NCBI RefSeq assembly: GCF_900182545.1
Contig: NZ_FXTJ01000004.1
Span: forward strand, 372,001 to 436,000
Reading direction: 5' to 3'
Source: Geodermatophilus aquaeductus
Lineage (GTDB): Bacteria > Actinomycetota > Actinomycetes > Mycobacteriales > Geodermatophilaceae
Length of the DNA stretch: 64,000 bases
The notes beneath the pieces were generated by a model, which made no database searches, was not told where the DNA came from, and was given only the letters and a program-made list of their open reading frames with translations. Made by a program: the position numbers and the translations under genes. Of this stretch, positions 1 through 9,907 are shown one piece after another (the stretch's first letter is position 1; the number at the start of each line of letters is the position of its first letter).

Positions 1-42
1 CGGCGGCCGGACCTCCAGCGACGTCTCCGCGGCGGCACTCAC
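1..42 (-). CDS. partial N-terminus, possible divergent regulator
   Basis: Fourteen open codons run off the left edge, starting at GTG (42-40) with a GGGAG-type ribosome site about ten bases upstream. Too little protein is visible to assign a family. Lying head to head with the flavoprotein gene across a perfect palindrome is the usual place for a TetR-type repressor, but that identity is inference only. Confidence 0.3.
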   Translation of the reverse strand, partial: MSAAAETSLEVRPP

Positions 43-128
43 GGACCCATGCTCCCGCCCTCCCCGGCCGGCCGGCGGACGCGGTCCTTGACACGGCGGT
101 GAGCCGGACCACATCCTCTCCCACAGAG

Positions 129-144
129 CGTAGTGCTCACTACG
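129..144. promoter_or_regulatory. palindromic operator upstream of flavoprotein gene
   Basis: A perfect 16-bp palindrome, CGTAGTGCTCACTACG, lies 23 bp before the ATG at 168 and between two divergent starts. Its length and symmetry fit a TetR or similar dimeric repressor site. The cognate repressor would be the gene that begins at 42 and leaves the window. Confidence 0.6.
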
Positions 145-167
145 GTTCGGACACCAGGAGATCTGCG

Positions 168-1376
<1,209 letters not shown>

Positions 1377-1385
1377 GCGCGCCGG

Positions 1386-1799
1386 TCAGGCGCCCGCGGC
1401 CAGCCGCCGGCCCATCTGCTCGTGGACGGTCTGGATCGCCTGCAGGGGACGCACCATCACCCGGAACTCCACGATCCGCCCGGCCTCGTCGCAGCGGACG
1501 ATGTCGACGCCGTTGACGTACTTGCCCTCGACGCTCGTCTCGAACTCCAGGACCGCGGTGTCCCCGGCGAGGACCTCCTTCGTGTACCGGAACGCCCCGC
1601 CCGGGCCGTCGGCGGTGGCGTCGCCGGCCAGGGCGACGGCCGCGGCGGCGAGGTACCGCGCGGTGACCTCCCTGCCGCGCTGCGGGGTGAAGACGACCGG
1701 TGAGTAGAAGACGACGTCGTCGGCGAGCAGGTCGTCGAGGGCGGCCGGGTCCCCGCCCTCCATGTACCGGTGCCAGCGGGCGATGACGTCGTCGATCAC
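1386..1799 (-). CDS. SnoaL-like / NTF2-fold protein
   Basis: A 137-aa alpha+beta barrel protein of the nuclear transport factor 2 / SnoaL superfamily. It begins with the typical helix (IDDVIARWHRYMEGGD), then the LDDLLADDVVFYSP segment and a long strand-rich C-terminus. Members are isomerases, cyclases or ligand-binding proteins, and the catalytic role cannot be read from sequence. GTG start 1799-1797 has AGGAGG 5-6 bp upstream. It overlaps the MFS stop codon by 3 bp, so the two are translationally coupled. Confidence 0.85.
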   Translation of the reverse strand: MIDDVIARWHRYMEGGDPAALDDLLADDVVFYSPVVFTPQRGREVTARYLAAAAVALAGDATADGPGGAFRYTKEVLAGDTAVLEFETSVEGKYVNGVDIVRCDEAGRIVEFRVMVRPLQAIQTVHEQMGRRLAAGA

Positions 1800-3007
1800 G
1801 GGGTTCCTCCTCGTCGGCTGCGCAGGCCCCGATCGTGCACCCCCGCGGCCGTCGCGCGGAGGACGTCGACGCTGAGCGCGGCGCCGACCGCCGCGACGAG
1901 CCCGGCGAGGAGGAAGGGCACGAGGAACGAGCCCGACGTCTCGGCGAGCAGTCCGCCCAGCGGCGGCCCGCACAGCTGCGCCAGGCCGAAGGCCAGCGTG
2001 CAGCGCCCGAAGGCCCCGGCGAACTCGCGCGGGGTCAGGGAGTCCGAGAGGTGGGCGGCGATGACGGCCGGCAGGCCGGACATCATCAGGCCGAAGCCCA
2101 GCGCCGACACCGTCGCCAGGGGCTCGACGCCCAGCGGCACGAGCAGGATGGCCGCCGCCATGGCCAGGTAGCCGCCGACCAGCGTGGGCCCGCGCCCCCA
2201 CCGGTCCGACAGCGGCCCGAGCACGACCCCGCCCGCGACCAGGCCGATGCCGACCAGCGTGTAGACCGCCGAGGCGTGACCGGGCGAGAAGCCCGCGTCG
2301 TCCTCCAGCGCGGTCACCAGGTAGCTGGTGTAGACGGAGTAGGCCAGGCCGTAGGCGGCGTAGCCGCCGGTCAGGCCGATCCAGCCGGGCACCCGCCGCA
2401 GGGCGCCGGCGCGCACCGGGACGTCGTCGTCGCGGTGCCGCGCCGGCCGCAGCAGGACCACGCACAGCACGAGCACGAGGACGGCGGCTCCCGTCTCCAC
2501 GAGGTAGACCGTGCGCCAGGAGGCGTCGCCTCCCCAGGACCGCAGGGTCCAGGTCAGGGCGCTGGCGAGCACGATCCCCACGCCGATGCCCGACCCCGCG
2601 ACGCCGATCGCCGCGCCGCGGCGCGAGGGGCGCACGACGGAGCCGGCCAGCCCGGGCGCCGGCACCCAGATGAACGCGCCGCCCACGCCGGTCAGCGTCA
2701 GCCCGACGGCCAGGCCCGCGGCGCCCTGCGCGCGGGTGAGCAGCCCCAGGCCGACCGCGCTGCAGGCCAGGCCCGCCTGGATGAGCAGCGCCGGGCGGGC
2801 ACGGCGCGACAGCGCGCTGACCGCGACGGTCCCGGCGAGGTAGGCGAGCACGTTGGCCGTGGCGACCAGCCCCGCGACGGCGTAGGAGCCCAGCAGGTCG
2901 CGGTCGATCGCCGGCAGCAGCAGCGCGTAGGTGAAGCGGCCGAAGGCCTGGGCGACGGCGGAGGCGAGCGCCACCAGCAGGACCAGCACCCGCGGCCGCA
3001 CCTGCAC
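1796..3007 (-). CDS. MFS transporter, YbfB/YjiJ-like
   Basis: Inner-membrane major facilitator protein of about 403 aa with 12 predicted hydrophobic segments. The N-terminus (AQAFGRFTYALLLPAIDRDL) resembles the YbfB/YjiJ branch. An LSRRARPALL-type loop stands in for motif A, and a charged loop (LSDRWGRGP) follows the central half. GTG 3007-3005 is preceded by GGAGG at 8 bp; upstream codons in the same frame lack hydrophobic or family character and were excluded. The substrate is unknown. Its coupling to the SnoaL-like gene implies a shared small-molecule job, probably efflux. Confidence 0.88.
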   Translation of the reverse strand: MQVRPRVLVLLVALASAVAQAFGRFTYALLLPAIDRDLLGSYAVAGLVATANVLAYLAGTVAVSALSRRARPALLIQAGLACSAVGLGLLTRAQGAAGLAVGLTLTGVGGAFIWVPAPGLAGSVVRPSRRGAAIGVAGSGIGVGIVLASALTWTLRSWGGDASWRTVYLVETGAAVLVLVLCVVLLRPARHRDDDVPVRAGALRRVPGWIGLTGGYAAYGLAYSVYTSYLVTALEDDAGFSPGHASAVYTLVGIGLVAGGVVLGPLSDRWGRGPTLVGGYLAMAAAILLVPLGVEPLATVSALGFGLMMSGLPAVIAAHLSDSLTPREFAGAFGRCTLAFGLAQLCGPPLGGLLAETSGSFLVPFLLAGLVAAVGAALSVDVLRATAAGVHDRGLRSRRGGTP

Positions 3008-3350
3008 GATCCCAACCTCCGCCCGCGGGTGGCACCGCGCCGGAGCCGCCCGTCGCGCCGAGTCCACCACCTCGGCGTCCGCGGCGCCCCGTGTGCGACA
3101 CCGACGGGTCGTCCGGCCAGCGGTCCCACCAGGTGGGTGGTGCCCGCGTCCACGCACGAGAACCGCACCACCGAACTGGTGCCGGAGCAGCTGGCCGGCC
3201 AGGGCGTGAGTCGCTTGCACCGCGACCACCTTTCGGCACCTGTCCGCCGTCGCCGACGTACCCCGGCCGGCCCTCACCGCAGCGTGGACGCCACCACCGC
3301 GTGCTCAGCGGCAGACCGGGGTGCTCTGTCGACCTGCTCTCCGTGGGCGA
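3008..3350. other. intergenic stretch with T-box-like 13-mer
   Basis: No convincing gene in about 340 bp between two minus-strand genes. The plus strand carries GGGTGGCACCGCG at 3027-3039, identical to the conserved antiterminator box of T-box riboswitches. However, there is no Stem I context and no aminoacyl-tRNA synthetase or amino-acid gene follows on that strand. I treat it as an unexplained motif. Confidence 0.3.
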
Positions 3351-3812
3351 TCATGCCTGCTGGGCGGCCGCGCCGATCGCGGCGTGCAGGTCCCGTAGCG
3401 CCTGCTGCACGTCTCTGGCGGGCCGTGGGAGGGCGGCCTCGACAGTGGCCAGCGCGGACAGGAAGTCCCGGCCTGCCGTGGTGTGAGCGCGCCGGCCTGC
3501 GTCGGTGAGCGTGATGCGGTAGGACCGGCGGTCCTCCGGGTGTGGAACCTGCCGGACGTGCCCGCGCGCGACCAGCCGCTTGACGTGGCTGGAGACCGTG
3601 GTTGCCGGGGCGGACATCCACCGGGCGAGTTCGCCTGGGCTGATCTCGCCGGCCTGGCGCAGTACGGAGTAGACGGCGAAGTCCTCGGCGTCCAGATCGG
3701 TGCCTGCCAGCGCGCCGTCCAGCAGCGCGATGGCGGCGCGGGCCGTGAGCCAGGTGTCGAAGAGCACGTTCGACAGATCGTCGTCCTTGACAGAGCTGCT
3801 GCGACTTCGCAC
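3351..3812 (-). CDS. MarR-family transcriptional regulator
   Basis: A 153-aa winged-helix regulator. The recognition region (ISPGELARWMSAPATTVSSH), the wing (VPHPEDRRSYRITLTDAGR) and flanking dimerisation helices match MarR. GTG 3812-3810 with GGAGG 5 bp upstream is preferred over an upstream ATG that would add twelve unconserved residues. Only 44 bp separates it from the divergent membrane-protein gene, so it probably controls that gene and itself. The ligand is unknown. Confidence 0.9.
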   Translation of the reverse strand: MRSRSSSVKDDDLSNVLFDTWLTARAAIALLDGALAGTDLDAEDFAVYSVLRQAGEISPGELARWMSAPATTVSSHVKRLVARGHVRQVPHPEDRRSYRITLTDAGRRAHTTAGRDFLSALATVEAALPRPARDVQQALRDLHAAIGAAAQQA

Positions 3813-3856
3813 TATCTCCTCCAGAGAAGTATTGCGAGATCGTAGCATCGGAGGTC

Positions 3857-4435
3857 GTGGTGGAGGCGTGGCGCGCGATGGGTCGGGGCCGGGTGGTCCT
3901 GGCTGTCTGGGTCCTCTACGGGATCAGCGCACTGGCCATGTTCGGCTGGCCCGGCCTGACCGGCGCGGTCTCCCGGGCCTGCCACGGGCGGAGTGCCCTG
4001 GATGTACGCAGCCACTGGACCGCCGCGGATGCACGCGACCTGGTCGCCGCCTGCGGTACCGAGGGACGGGCGGCCTATCTCCGACTGGAACTGCTCGACC
4101 TCGTGTACCCGCTGCTCTGCGGCCTGGCCCTGCTGCTCGTGTCGTCCCTGGTGATCCGGCGCCTGCCGGGCCGGAGGTGGCGCCTCCTGCTGATCCCCGC
4201 GATCGCGATGACCGTGCTCGACTACGGCGAGAACGCGGTCGTCTGGAACATCCTGTCGACGTGGCCCGCCGTCGCGGACCTGCCCGCACACCTCGGAGGC
4301 GCCGCCACCGTGGCGAAGCGCGCCGCGGGTCTCGTGGCCTACCTCGCCGTTCCGCTCCTCCTCCTCGCCGTCGGCCTCGACCGGCTCCGGATCCCGGCCC
4401 GGACTCGGGCTGGGACTGCGGACTCCTCCCGGTGA
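3857..4435 (+). CDS. hypothetical four-helix membrane protein
   Basis: A 192-aa integral membrane protein with hydrophobic segments at roughly residues 12-32, 80-100, 107-126 and 155-176, and an extracytoplasmic loop containing two cysteines (residues about 42 and 66). GTG 3857 and GTG 3860 both follow GGAGG (2 or 5 bp), so 3860 may be the true start. I do not recognise a named family. Divergent pairing with MarR suggests a stress- or ligand-inducible membrane function. Confidence 0.7.
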   Translation: MVEAWRAMGRGRVVLAVWVLYGISALAMFGWPGLTGAVSRACHGRSALDVRSHWTAADARDLVAACGTEGRAAYLRLELLDLVYPLLCGLALLLVSSLVIRRLPGRRWRLLLIPAIAMTVLDYGENAVVWNILSTWPAVADLPAHLGGAATVAKRAAGLVAYLAVPLLLLAVGLDRLRIPARTRAGTADSSR

Positions 4436-4504
4436 GGGCTCCGACAGAGCCGATCGAGGTCTCGTCCGTCTCCGGCCGGTCGCGACGGGAGAGCAGACAC
4501 CCGG

Positions 4505-5971
4505 TCAGGCCGCTCCCGCGGCCGGCGGTGCCGGGAGGGGCGCGGCGACCGCGGCCGCCGGTGGGCTGCGCCGGGCCAGGACGGCGACGCAGACGACGCC
4601 GGCCGCGACGAAGAAGGCGATGGTCAGGGCGATGCCGTGCCGGAACACGGTGAGCGGATCGGGGCCGGGGACCGCCAGCGCCGCGACGAGCGCGGCCACG
4701 CCCAGCACCGTGCCGACCTGCCGGGCCGTGTTCAGGATCCCGCTGCCGGTGCCCAGGCTCGCCATCGGCAGGCCGGCGCTCCCGGCTCCCAACAGCGAGG
4801 GGATGGCCAGCCCCACCCCGGCCCCGCCGAGCAGCTGCGCCGGGAGCAGGTGCGTGGCGTAGGCCGGCTCGGTCTGGAGGAGCACCAGCCACAGCACCTG
4901 GGCGAGGGCCCCGACCCCGCAGCCCAGGGCGGCGACCCGCCCGACCCCGCCCAGCAGCGGGATCAGCCGGGGCGCGACGAGCCGCGCGAACGGCAGCACC
5001 ATCAGCGGCCCCGGCGCGATGGCCAGCCCCGCCTCCAGCGGCGTGAAGCGCCAGACCCCGGTGAGGAACTCGACGGTGTTGAGGAGGAAGGCGCCGAAGG
5101 CCGCGTAGTACAGCACCGACGCCGCGCCGGCCCCGGAGAACGCCCGCGACCGGAACAGGGCCGGCTCCAGGACCGGCGCCGGGTGACGGCGCGAGCGCAC
5201 CACGACCGCTGCCGCGCACAGGACCGACGCCAGCAGCAGGCCCAGGACCGCACCCGAGGCCCAGCCCCGGTCCGCCGCCTCGACCAGCGCCCCGGCCACC
5301 AGGCCGACGGCCAGCGCGAGGAACAGCGCGCCGAGCAGGTCGGGGCGGCTCCCCCGCGCCTCGTCGCGGCTCTCGGGCACCAGGCGCACGGTGAGCAGGA
5401 TCGCCACGACCCCCACCGGCAGGTTCACCCAGAAGACCCAGCGCCAGCCGATCTCGACCAGGGCACCGCCGATCACCGGCCCCAGGGCCGCACCCAGCGC
5501 GCCGAGCGCCGACCAGGACCCGAGCGCGCGGGCGCGCCGGTCCTGCGGGACCACGGCCAGCAGGAGCGACAGCGACGCGGGGACCATGACGCCGGCCCCG
5601 ACCGCCTGCACCGTCCTGGCCGCGACCAGCCAGCCCACCCCCGGCGCCAGGCCGCAGAGCAGCGACCCGGCCGTGAAGACGGCCAGCCCCGCGACGAGGG
5701 CGCGCCGGCGCCCGACCCGGTCGGCCCACCGGCCGGCGGGGACCAGCACCGCCGCGAAGACGATCGTGTACGCGTTGAGCACCCACGACAGCGAGCTCAG
5801 GTCCGCCTCGGGGTACTCCTCCCCGATCGAGGGGAACGCGAGGTTGACGATGAACAGGTCGAGGCTCGACATGAACACCGCGATGGCCAGGACCGCCACG
5901 ACGGCCGCCGTCCTCCCGCCCGGCTCGGGCCCGGTGACGGCGGACGCGGACGACCTCGTGCCTGGTGCCAT
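4505..5971 (-). CDS. DHA2/EmrB-type 14-TM MFS exporter
   Basis: A 488-aa proton-driven drug exporter of the 14-helix DHA2 group. Visible are the first helix signature (MSSLDLFIVNLAFPSIG), motif A (AGRWADRVGRRRAL) and motif C in helix 5 (GAALGPVIGGALVE), with a long hydrophobic C-terminal half. ATG 5971-5969 has GGAGG 7 bp upstream. It is divergent from the dioxygenase gene at 6245. The substrate is unknown. The proline/alanine-rich C-terminal tail is probably cytoplasmic and disordered. Confidence 0.92.
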   Translation of the reverse strand: MAPGTRSSASAVTGPEPGGRTAAVVAVLAIAVFMSSLDLFIVNLAFPSIGEEYPEADLSSLSWVLNAYTIVFAAVLVPAGRWADRVGRRRALVAGLAVFTAGSLLCGLAPGVGWLVAARTVQAVGAGVMVPASLSLLLAVVPQDRRARALGSWSALGALGAALGPVIGGALVEIGWRWVFWVNLPVGVVAILLTVRLVPESRDEARGSRPDLLGALFLALAVGLVAGALVEAADRGWASGAVLGLLLASVLCAAAVVVRSRRHPAPVLEPALFRSRAFSGAGAASVLYYAAFGAFLLNTVEFLTGVWRFTPLEAGLAIAPGPLMVLPFARLVAPRLIPLLGGVGRVAALGCGVGALAQVLWLVLLQTEPAYATHLLPAQLLGGAGVGLAIPSLLGAGSAGLPMASLGTGSGILNTARQVGTVLGVAALVAALAVPGPDPLTVFRHGIALTIAFFVAAGVVCVAVLARRSPPAAAVAAPLPAPPAAGAA

Positions 5972-6244
5972 GGACGGGCCTCCGCAGTCGGTTTGGAATC
6001 CGGACGCACAGTAGCCCGGCCGCGGTGGGTCCGTCCAGATGTCGAACTCACTGCCGCCGGCTCGCGGAGGCCAGGCGCGCCGGCGCTCCTCCCGGTGTCG
6101 ATCGGCTTCGCCCAGGTCGGCGTCCCGGGGCGGGACTGCTGTCCCTGGGACGGTGCCGGCGGCACGATGGCGGCGTCCCTGGCTCGTCGGACCCCGACGG
6201 CTGGAGGAGGAGCGACCCGCCACGACCGGGCGCCAGGAGGCGAC

Positions 6245-7123
6245 ATGACGCAGGCTCCGACCCCACCGGGTGACGTGATGCCGGCCGCGTTCTTCGGACA
6301 CGGCAACCCGATGAACGCCCTCGAGGTCAACCGCTACACCTCGGCGTGGCGGGCGTTCGGCCAGGCGGTGCCCCGGCCGCGCGCCATCCTCGTGATCAGC
6401 GCGCACTGGTACACCAACGCCACCGCCGTGACCGCGATGCCGCGGCCCCGGACCATCCACGACTTCTACGGCTTCCCCCGGCCCCTGTTCGACGTGCAGT
6501 ACCCCGCCCCCGGTCTGCCCGCGCTCGCCGACGAGGTCAGCGACGTGGTGCACCCGACCTGGGTCGGCGCCGACGTCGACAGCTGGGGGATCGACCACGG
6601 CACCTGGTCGGTGCTCGTGCACGCCTTCCCCGACGCCTCCATCCCCGTCGTGCAGCTGTCGATCAACGCCTTCAAGGACTTCGACCACCACCTGGAGCTG
6701 GGCCGCAGGCTGGCGCCGCTGCGCGAGCGCGGGGTGCTGATCGTGGCCAGCGGCAACGTCGTGCACAACCTGCGCGGGATGGACTGGGAGCTCACCGACC
6801 ACGGCTACGACTGGGCGCACCGTTTCGACCAGGACGCCAAGGAGCGGATGCTCACCGACCCCACCGAGTTCGCCACGCTCGACGCGCACGCCGACTACCG
6901 CAACGCCGTCCCCACCCCCGACCACTTCATCCCCGCCCTGTACCTGGCCGGTCTGGCCGGTGCCGCCGAGAACGACTCCACCGACGTGCTCGTCGACGGC
7001 TACGCCTACGGGTCGCTGTCGATGACGGCGTACACCCTCGGTCTCACGTGCCCGGTCGGCACCGCCGGCGGCGGCGCTCCGCAGCCACCGGCCGGCACCC
7101 CGCCGGACGGCTCGAACATCTGA
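6245..7123 (+). CDS. LigB-type class III extradiol dioxygenase (DODA/YgiD-like)
   Basis: A 292-aa non-heme iron or zinc enzyme of the 4,5-DOPA extradiol dioxygenase (YgiD) family, which cleaves catechol-type rings. Metal ligands are in the expected places: His19 in FFGHGNP, His54 in ISAHW, the HGTWSVL block that follows SWGIDHG, and the late GNVVHNL. The start at ATG 6245 uses AGGAGG 4 bp upstream; ATG 6278 is an alternative. It sits back to back with the DHA2 exporter over a 273-bp promoter region. The physiological substrate is not determined. Confidence 0.88.
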   Translation: MTQAPTPPGDVMPAAFFGHGNPMNALEVNRYTSAWRAFGQAVPRPRAILVISAHWYTNATAVTAMPRPRTIHDFYGFPRPLFDVQYPAPGLPALADEVSDVVHPTWVGADVDSWGIDHGTWSVLVHAFPDASIPVVQLSINAFKDFDHHLELGRRLAPLRERGVLIVASGNVVHNLRGMDWELTDHGYDWAHRFDQDAKERMLTDPTEFATLDAHADYRNAVPTPDHFIPALYLAGLAGAAENDSTDVLVDGYAYGSLSMTAYTLGLTCPVGTAGGGAPQPPAGTPPDGSNI

Positions 7124-7266
7124 CGGGTGCGGACGGTGGGCCGCGGACCCTCTCGGAGCTCGTTGCCGGCGGTCGGCAACTCCGGTGCGCCGCACTCGGC
7201 CGATCGGCCCCGTGGCGGGATGCCGCCGGCAAGCGGGATGGTCGAGGCGACCACAGGAGGTGCAGG

Positions 7267-7632
7267 GTGCGGAACGACCAGGAACAGCGGGTCTGGGACG
7301 ACGTCCAGCGGTTCTGGGCGGAGACCGCCGAGGAGACCGCCGCCGAGCGACGGGCCGCGGCCTACGTGCGGGCACGCGCCCGGCGTGCGCAGGGGGACGC
7401 GCCCGGCTGGGTGGCCGCGAGTGCCTGGATCGCGATCTTCCTGGTGCTGTTCGGCGCGACGGTCGCCGGGCTGGCCCTCGGCGCCGCCACCGTCCTCGGC
7501 TGGGCGCTGTGGCGCTACTGGCCGGAGCTCACCGGTCAGGCTCCCCCCGCCGAGCGCCCGTCGTCGACGGGGAGCGTGCAGTGGGCGACGTCCCGGCAGC
7601 GGAGCGTGCCGCTCCGGGACGGCGAGTGGTGA
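7267..7632 (+). CDS. small membrane-anchored protein
   Basis: A 121-aa protein. An acidic/arginine-rich amphipathic N-terminal part (residues 1-42, RVWDDVQRFWAETAEETAAE) is followed by one long hydrophobic hairpin or single helix at about 46-80 and a short polar tail. GTG 7267 follows AGGAGG at 6 bp, a strong start. No family recognised. The charged helix facing the cytoplasm suggests a protein-interaction or regulatory membrane protein. Confidence 0.75.
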   Translation: MRNDQEQRVWDDVQRFWAETAEETAAERRAAAYVRARARRAQGDAPGWVAASAWIAIFLVLFGATVAGLALGAATVLGWALWRYWPELTGQAPPAERPSSTGSVQWATSRQRSVPLRDGEW

Positions 7633-7642
7633 GCATCGGCCT

Positions 7643-7666
7643 CCGGTGCCCGTCCCCGGCAACCGG
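7643..7666. repeat. CCGGT...ACCGG dyad, seen again at 10762
   Basis: An intergenic dyad with CCGGTGCCCG and CGGCAACCGG halves lies just after the small membrane protein gene. A closely similar element is at 10762-10781, and a partial relative (CCGGTGCCCGTCCCCG) lies near 62454. It may be a short interspersed palindrome or simply a transcription terminator of the preceding gene. Confidence 0.3.
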
Positions 7667-7714
7667 GCGCTCCTGAGCCCTCCCGCACGGCGGCCCGACG
7701 GCGGCCGGCCGGGC

Positions 7715-8188
7715 TCAGCGGCACACCCGACGGGAGCGCCACGCCGGCGAGTGGCGCGTCCGCGTCCCCCGGCGCGCTCCGGTCCGCGGGCCGCGCGGCC
7801 GCGCCGGCTCGCCTCCGGCCGGATCGACGGCGACCCGGCCGGCCAGCCCCGTCAGCTGCAGCGGACGCAGCACGGCGCGGCGTCCACCGGTGCGGACGAC
7901 CAGCCGGGCGCCCCGTGTCCGGCAGCGGCGGTCGGCCTCGGCCAGCGCCGCGACGCCGGCGCCGGCGCCGCCGAGGAACGTCACCTGCCCGAGGAACACG
8001 ACGAGCTCTCGGACACCGGTCCGGCCCGCCTGCGACTGCAGGCAGGCGTCCAGCACCGGGGCGGTGCAGGCGTCCACCTCGCCGACGACCTCGACGACCA
8101 CGCGGCCGGGGCGGGGGTCGGGAACGGCGGTGACCGACAGCAGGTGCTCCGGCCCGGGATCGGACCGGAGACGGGAGGTGTGCGGCAC
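7715..8188 (-). CDS. degenerate STAS-domain protein
   Basis: A 157-aa protein with one STAS domain (about residues 25-125), the fold of anti-sigma-factor antagonists. The strand-helix order and the VVVEVVGEVDACTAPVLDAC start match. In classical antagonists the phosphorylated serine lies in a D-S-S/T-G loop; here that loop reads FLGGAGAG, so no phosphorylatable residue remains. GTG 8188-8186 has GGAG 6 bp upstream. The tail is arginine-rich. It probably no longer acts as a kinase-switched antagonist, or is constitutively active. Confidence 0.8.
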   Translation of the reverse strand: MPHTSRLRSDPGPEHLLSVTAVPDPRPGRVVVEVVGEVDACTAPVLDACLQSQAGRTGVRELVVFLGQVTFLGGAGAGVAALAEADRRCRTRGARLVVRTGGRRAVLRPLQLTGLAGRVAVDPAGGEPARPRGPRTGARRGTRTRHSPAWRSRRVCR

Positions 8189-8241
8189 GGGGAGCTCCAG
8201 GGGAGGGAGGAACCCGTCCGTCGACGGACGGGAGCACGGGT

Positions 8242-9525
8242 TCAGCGCAGCGGGTCGAAGGGGGCCAGCTCGGGCGGGACCTCCCGCTCGAGCACGGCCC
8301 GGGCGATCAGCTGCCCGCTGACCGGGCCGAGCGCGATGCCCCACATGCCGTGGCCGCCGGCGACGAACACCCGGGGGGAGGCGGTGGGCCCCAGCAGCGG
8401 CAGCCCGTCGGGGGTGCAGGGGCGGGAGCCGACCCACTCGTCGTGGCGGTCGTCGAGGTCCACCCCGTCCAGGAACGGCCGGACGGCCTCGACGATCGCG
8501 GTGACGCGGCGGGGGTCGAGCGGGTCGCCGGGGCGGCGGAACTCCATCATCCCGGCCACCCGCAGGCGCTCGCCCAGCGGCGTGAGCGCCACCCGCTGGG
8601 TGGGGAGGTAGAGCGGGCCCCGGGGCATGCGCCGCACCGGCACGCTGAAGCTGTAGCCGCGGCCGGCCTGCACCGGGCGTCGCACCCCGAACCGCTTCGC
8701 CAGCCGGCCGAGCTCGGCGCCGGTCGCCAGCACGGCGGCGTCGTGGTGCGACCGCTCGCCGTCGGCGGTCACGACGGTGACCCCGCCGGCGCGCAGCCGC
8801 AGGTCGACCACGTCGGCGGCCTGCGCGACCCGGCCGCCGCGGGCCTGCACCGCGGCGGCGAGGCCGGCGAGGAACGCCGGCGGGTGCAGGTACCTCTGGC
8901 CGGAGATGTGCACCGCGGCGCCCACCCGGTCGGTCACCGTCGGCTCCATCGCGCGCACCTGCTGACCGGTCAGCAGGTGGGAGCCCGCTGTCTGCCCGGC
9001 GTCGCGGACGTGCCCGAGCTCGGCGCACATCCGCTCGGCCTCGCGTGCGGTCCGGAAGCAGGCCAGGAACGGCTCCGCCCGCTGGGTGGGGACCGGCACC
9101 CCGCCGGCGGCGAGGGCGTCGAACGCCTCCAGCGCCCGCGCGTTGAGCGGCACGAGGGCGGCCATGCCGCGCCGCCACGCCCGCGCGGTGCTGTGCGCGA
9201 CGAACCCGGCGAGGAACCGGGCCAGCGTCGGATCGGCACGCAGGGGCAGGTACACCGGCGAGCGGGGGCTGAGCACCGCCCGCAGCCCGTAGCGCAGCAC
9301 CGCCGGCTCGGGCAGCGGCGCGGTCAGCGCCGGCGTCAGCCAGCCGGCGTTGCCCCACGAGGCACCCGCGGCCACGCCGTCGCGGTCGTAGACGGTGACC
9401 TGGACGCCGGCCTCCTGGAGGAACCAGGCGCACGACAGCCCGACCATGCCGGCGCCGACGACGGCCACCTGCCGCGGTGCACCGGCGACGGACGCCGGCC
9501 CGGATCCGGAGCCCTCGACGGCCAT
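8242..9525 (-). CDS. D-amino-acid dehydrogenase (DadA-like)
   Basis: A 427-aa FAD oxidoreductase of the DAO family. The Rossmann motif (VAVVGAGMVGLSCAWFLQ), the ASWGNAGWLTP segment typical of DadA, and the C-terminal FAD-binding GGHGMWGIALGPVSG are present. It is expected to deaminate D-amino acids with electrons passed to the respiratory chain at the inner face of the membrane. ATG 9525-9523 is preceded by a GGGGAGGAGG ribosome site. It ends 53 bp before the STAS gene on the same strand, so the two may be cotranscribed. Confidence 0.88.
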   Translation of the reverse strand: MAVEGSGSGPASVAGAPRQVAVVGAGMVGLSCAWFLQEAGVQVTVYDRDGVAAGASWGNAGWLTPALTAPLPEPAVLRYGLRAVLSPRSPVYLPLRADPTLARFLAGFVAHSTARAWRRGMAALVPLNARALEAFDALAAGGVPVPTQRAEPFLACFRTAREAERMCAELGHVRDAGQTAGSHLLTGQQVRAMEPTVTDRVGAAVHISGQRYLHPPAFLAGLAAAVQARGGRVAQAADVVDLRLRAGGVTVVTADGERSHHDAAVLATGAELGRLAKRFGVRRPVQAGRGYSFSVPVRRMPRGPLYLPTQRVALTPLGERLRVAGMMEFRRPGDPLDPRRVTAIVEAVRPFLDGVDLDDRHDEWVGSRPCTPDGLPLLGPTASPRVFVAGGHGMWGIALGPVSGQLIARAVLEREVPPELAPFDPLR

Positions 9526-9571
9526 GCCCCCTCCTCCCCCCACGGCCGCAGCCGCGGAACGGATCGGCCGC

Positions 9572-9907
9572 TCAGCGCGCCGACGCCTGACAGGTGACGC
9601 AGCCGGCCGCGAACGGCCGCAACTCCAGCCGCTCGGCGGGGATGTCGACGCCGCAGTGCACGCACACCCCGTAGGTGCCCTCGGCGATCCGGTCCAGCGC
9701 CGCGTCGATCTCGTCGACGACCAGGAGCAGGGCGGCCGCACGCCGCATCGCCACCGGGTCCGGCACCGACGTGGCCGCCTCGGCGAGGGCGAGCTCCCGC
9801 TGGCGGACGCAGTCGGCGCGCTGCTGCTCGAGCAGGGCCCGGAACGCGTCCCACGTCGTCGCGGGACCCGCAGGGGTCGCGGCCGGCGAGGGGATGGTGA
9901 CGGACAT
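9572..9907 (-). CDS. DksA/TraR-type zinc-finger protein
   Basis: A 111-aa protein with a predicted coiled helix (about 20-75) and a C-terminal C4 zinc finger (CVHCGVD ... CVTC), as in TraR/DksA proteins. The family modulates RNA polymerase through the secondary channel during stress. The acidic coiled-coil tip of true DksA is not obvious, so the target is uncertain. ATG 9907-9905 follows GGAGGAG at a good distance; an upstream in-frame ATG at 9943 is less likely. Confidence 0.85.
   Translation of the reverse strand: MSVTIPSPAATPAGPATTWDAFRALLEQQRADCVRQRELALAEAATSVPDPVAMRRAAALLLVVDEIDAALDRIAEGTYGVCVHCGVDIPAERLELRPFAAGCVTCQASAR

Noticed and set aside
1835-3508. 557-aa plus-strand open frame
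   Set aside because: It is the antisense shadow of the MFS and SnoaL genes; composition is Arg/Gly/Ala/His-rich with no fold or start signal.
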